Shown: in pieces, positions 63,352 through 64,000 of the stretch
Numbering within the stretch: position 1 is the stretch's first letter
How the letters are laid out: each line of letters opens with the position of its first letter
NCBI GenBank assembly: GCA_016271365.2
Contig: CM028132.1
Span: 1,188,403,001 to 1,188,467,000 of the forward strand
Origin: Neoceratodus forsteri
Taxonomy: Eukaryota; Chordata; Ceratodontiformes; Ceratodontidae
DNA: 64,000 bases
Direction: 5' to 3'
Position numbers and translations under genes: made by a program
Notes under the pieces: generated by a model
Databases searched by the model: none
What the model was told of the DNA's origin: nothing
The model's input: the letters and a program-made list of their open reading frames with translations, nothing else

Positions 63352-64000
63352 TAGATACATAGAAATTGTTGGCAGATACGGACCGCTAGGCCCATCTAGT
63401 TTGCCCGTAAACTCTAAACTTGTATGCAGTCACTGACTCTAATTGATCAATGGCTTTTCATAACTCCTTCCCCATCCAGTGTTCCCTTGTGTCTGTCCCA
63501 GGCATGTTTAAACCACTCCACTGTGCTTGCTCCACCACCTCTTGCGATAGACTGTTCCAAGCATACACCACCCTCTCTGTGTAGAAAAACTTCCTCACAT
63601 TACCTCTTAATCTACCCCCCTCCAGTTTCATATCGTGTCCCCTCGTTCTGATATCTTTTCTACATTGGAAAAGATCCTCCACCTGCACAATGTTTATGCC
63701 CTTGAGGTACTTGAAGTTTTCTATCATGTCCCCCTTTTTCTCCTCTTCTCCACTGAGTACATATTGAGGACTCTTAGTCCCTCCTCATATGTTTTGTGAT
63801 GCAAGCCATGCACCATCTTTGTCGCCCTTCTCTGGAAAGCCTCCATCTTGTCTATGTCCTTACACATGTGTGGCCTTCAGTACTGCATGCAGTACTCCAG
63901 GTGAGGCCTTACCAGTGCTTTATACAATGGCATCAACACCTCTTGTCTCCTGCTAGTAATGCCTCTGCCTATGCACCCCAGCATACCACTGGTCCTCCCT
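63352..64000 (-). pseudogene. CR1 LINE, ORF2 C-terminus and 3' end, runs off the window
   Basis: Minus-strand reading from the window edge: RPHLEYCMQY, RPHMCKDIDKMEAFQRRATK, MVHGLHHKTYEEGLRVLNMY, SVEKRRKRGDMIENFKYLKG, GRLRGNVRKFFYTERVVYAW and NSLSQEVVEQA. This is a clear CR1 C-terminus. A frameshift falls near 63735. The 3' segment GGCAGATACGGACCGCTAGG and ATACATAGAAATTG end at about 63352, inside Tx1-like no. 3. The N-terminal part is beyond 64000. Confidence 0.85.

Overview
The window shows no host gene, tRNA gene or rRNA gene that I can support. It is vertebrate intergenic or intronic DNA built almost entirely from transposable elements inserted into one another. At least five LINE lineages are present: L1, Tx1-like, CR1, L2 and a CR1/L2-group family that carries a 2A motif (called family A here). 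There are also V-SINE-type and MIR/CORE-like SINEs, several DNA transposons without coding capacity, one LTR-like segment and (TA)n/(GATA)n microsatellites. This mix, with every coding region decayed, suggests a vertebrate with a very large, slowly purged genome. A lungfish is my best guess and a caecilian or other amphibian is possible. No single sequence proves the species.

Layout. 1-7 kb: remnants of three L1-type elements (two on the minus strand, one on the plus strand), cut by CR1 3' ends, a MIR-like SINE and three copies of an unrecognised GC-rich retroposon. 8.0-14.5 kb: a full-length but inactive L1 with target-site duplications (TSDs), two ORFs and a poly(A) end. 14.8-16.0 kb: a family A fragment and a V-SINE. 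16.0-42.1 kb: the scattered remains of one minus-strand Tx1-like LINE (ORF1 at 37.9-42.1 kb, ORF2 at 16.0-31.9 kb). It was split by family A copies, MIR-like and V-SINE copies, a hAT-type MITE, an 8.6-kb L1 that itself holds a TIR element, and a CR1 that itself holds a 4.8-kb L2 with a 9-bp TSD. 43.6-61.55 kb: a second Tx1-like element, also on the minus strand. It was split by an almost complete family A element with a GDIETNPGP 2A motif, a V-SINE, a pair of nested family A copies, two DNA elements with long inverted repeats, a candidate solo LTR and a near-perfect palindrome of about 250 bp. 61.6-63.35 kb: the 3' end of a third Tx1-like element, lying head-to-tail against the second. 63.35-64 kb: a CR1 that runs off the window.

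Nothing here works together as a pathway. The record is one of successive retrotransposition, and the insertion order can be read from which element interrupts which. The LINE proteins follow the usual scheme: ORF1 RNA-binding proteins with coiled coil plus RRM (L1) or CCHC zinc knuckles (Tx1), and ORF2 proteins with an APE endonuclease, a reverse transcriptase and, in L1 and Tx1, a C-terminal Cys/His motif. All have stops or frameshifts. The items most worth a second look are the GC-rich retroposon family, the head-to-tail Tx1 junctions at a shared AGYAGG motif, the 2A-bearing LINE, the 250-bp palindrome and the long-inverted-repeat elements.
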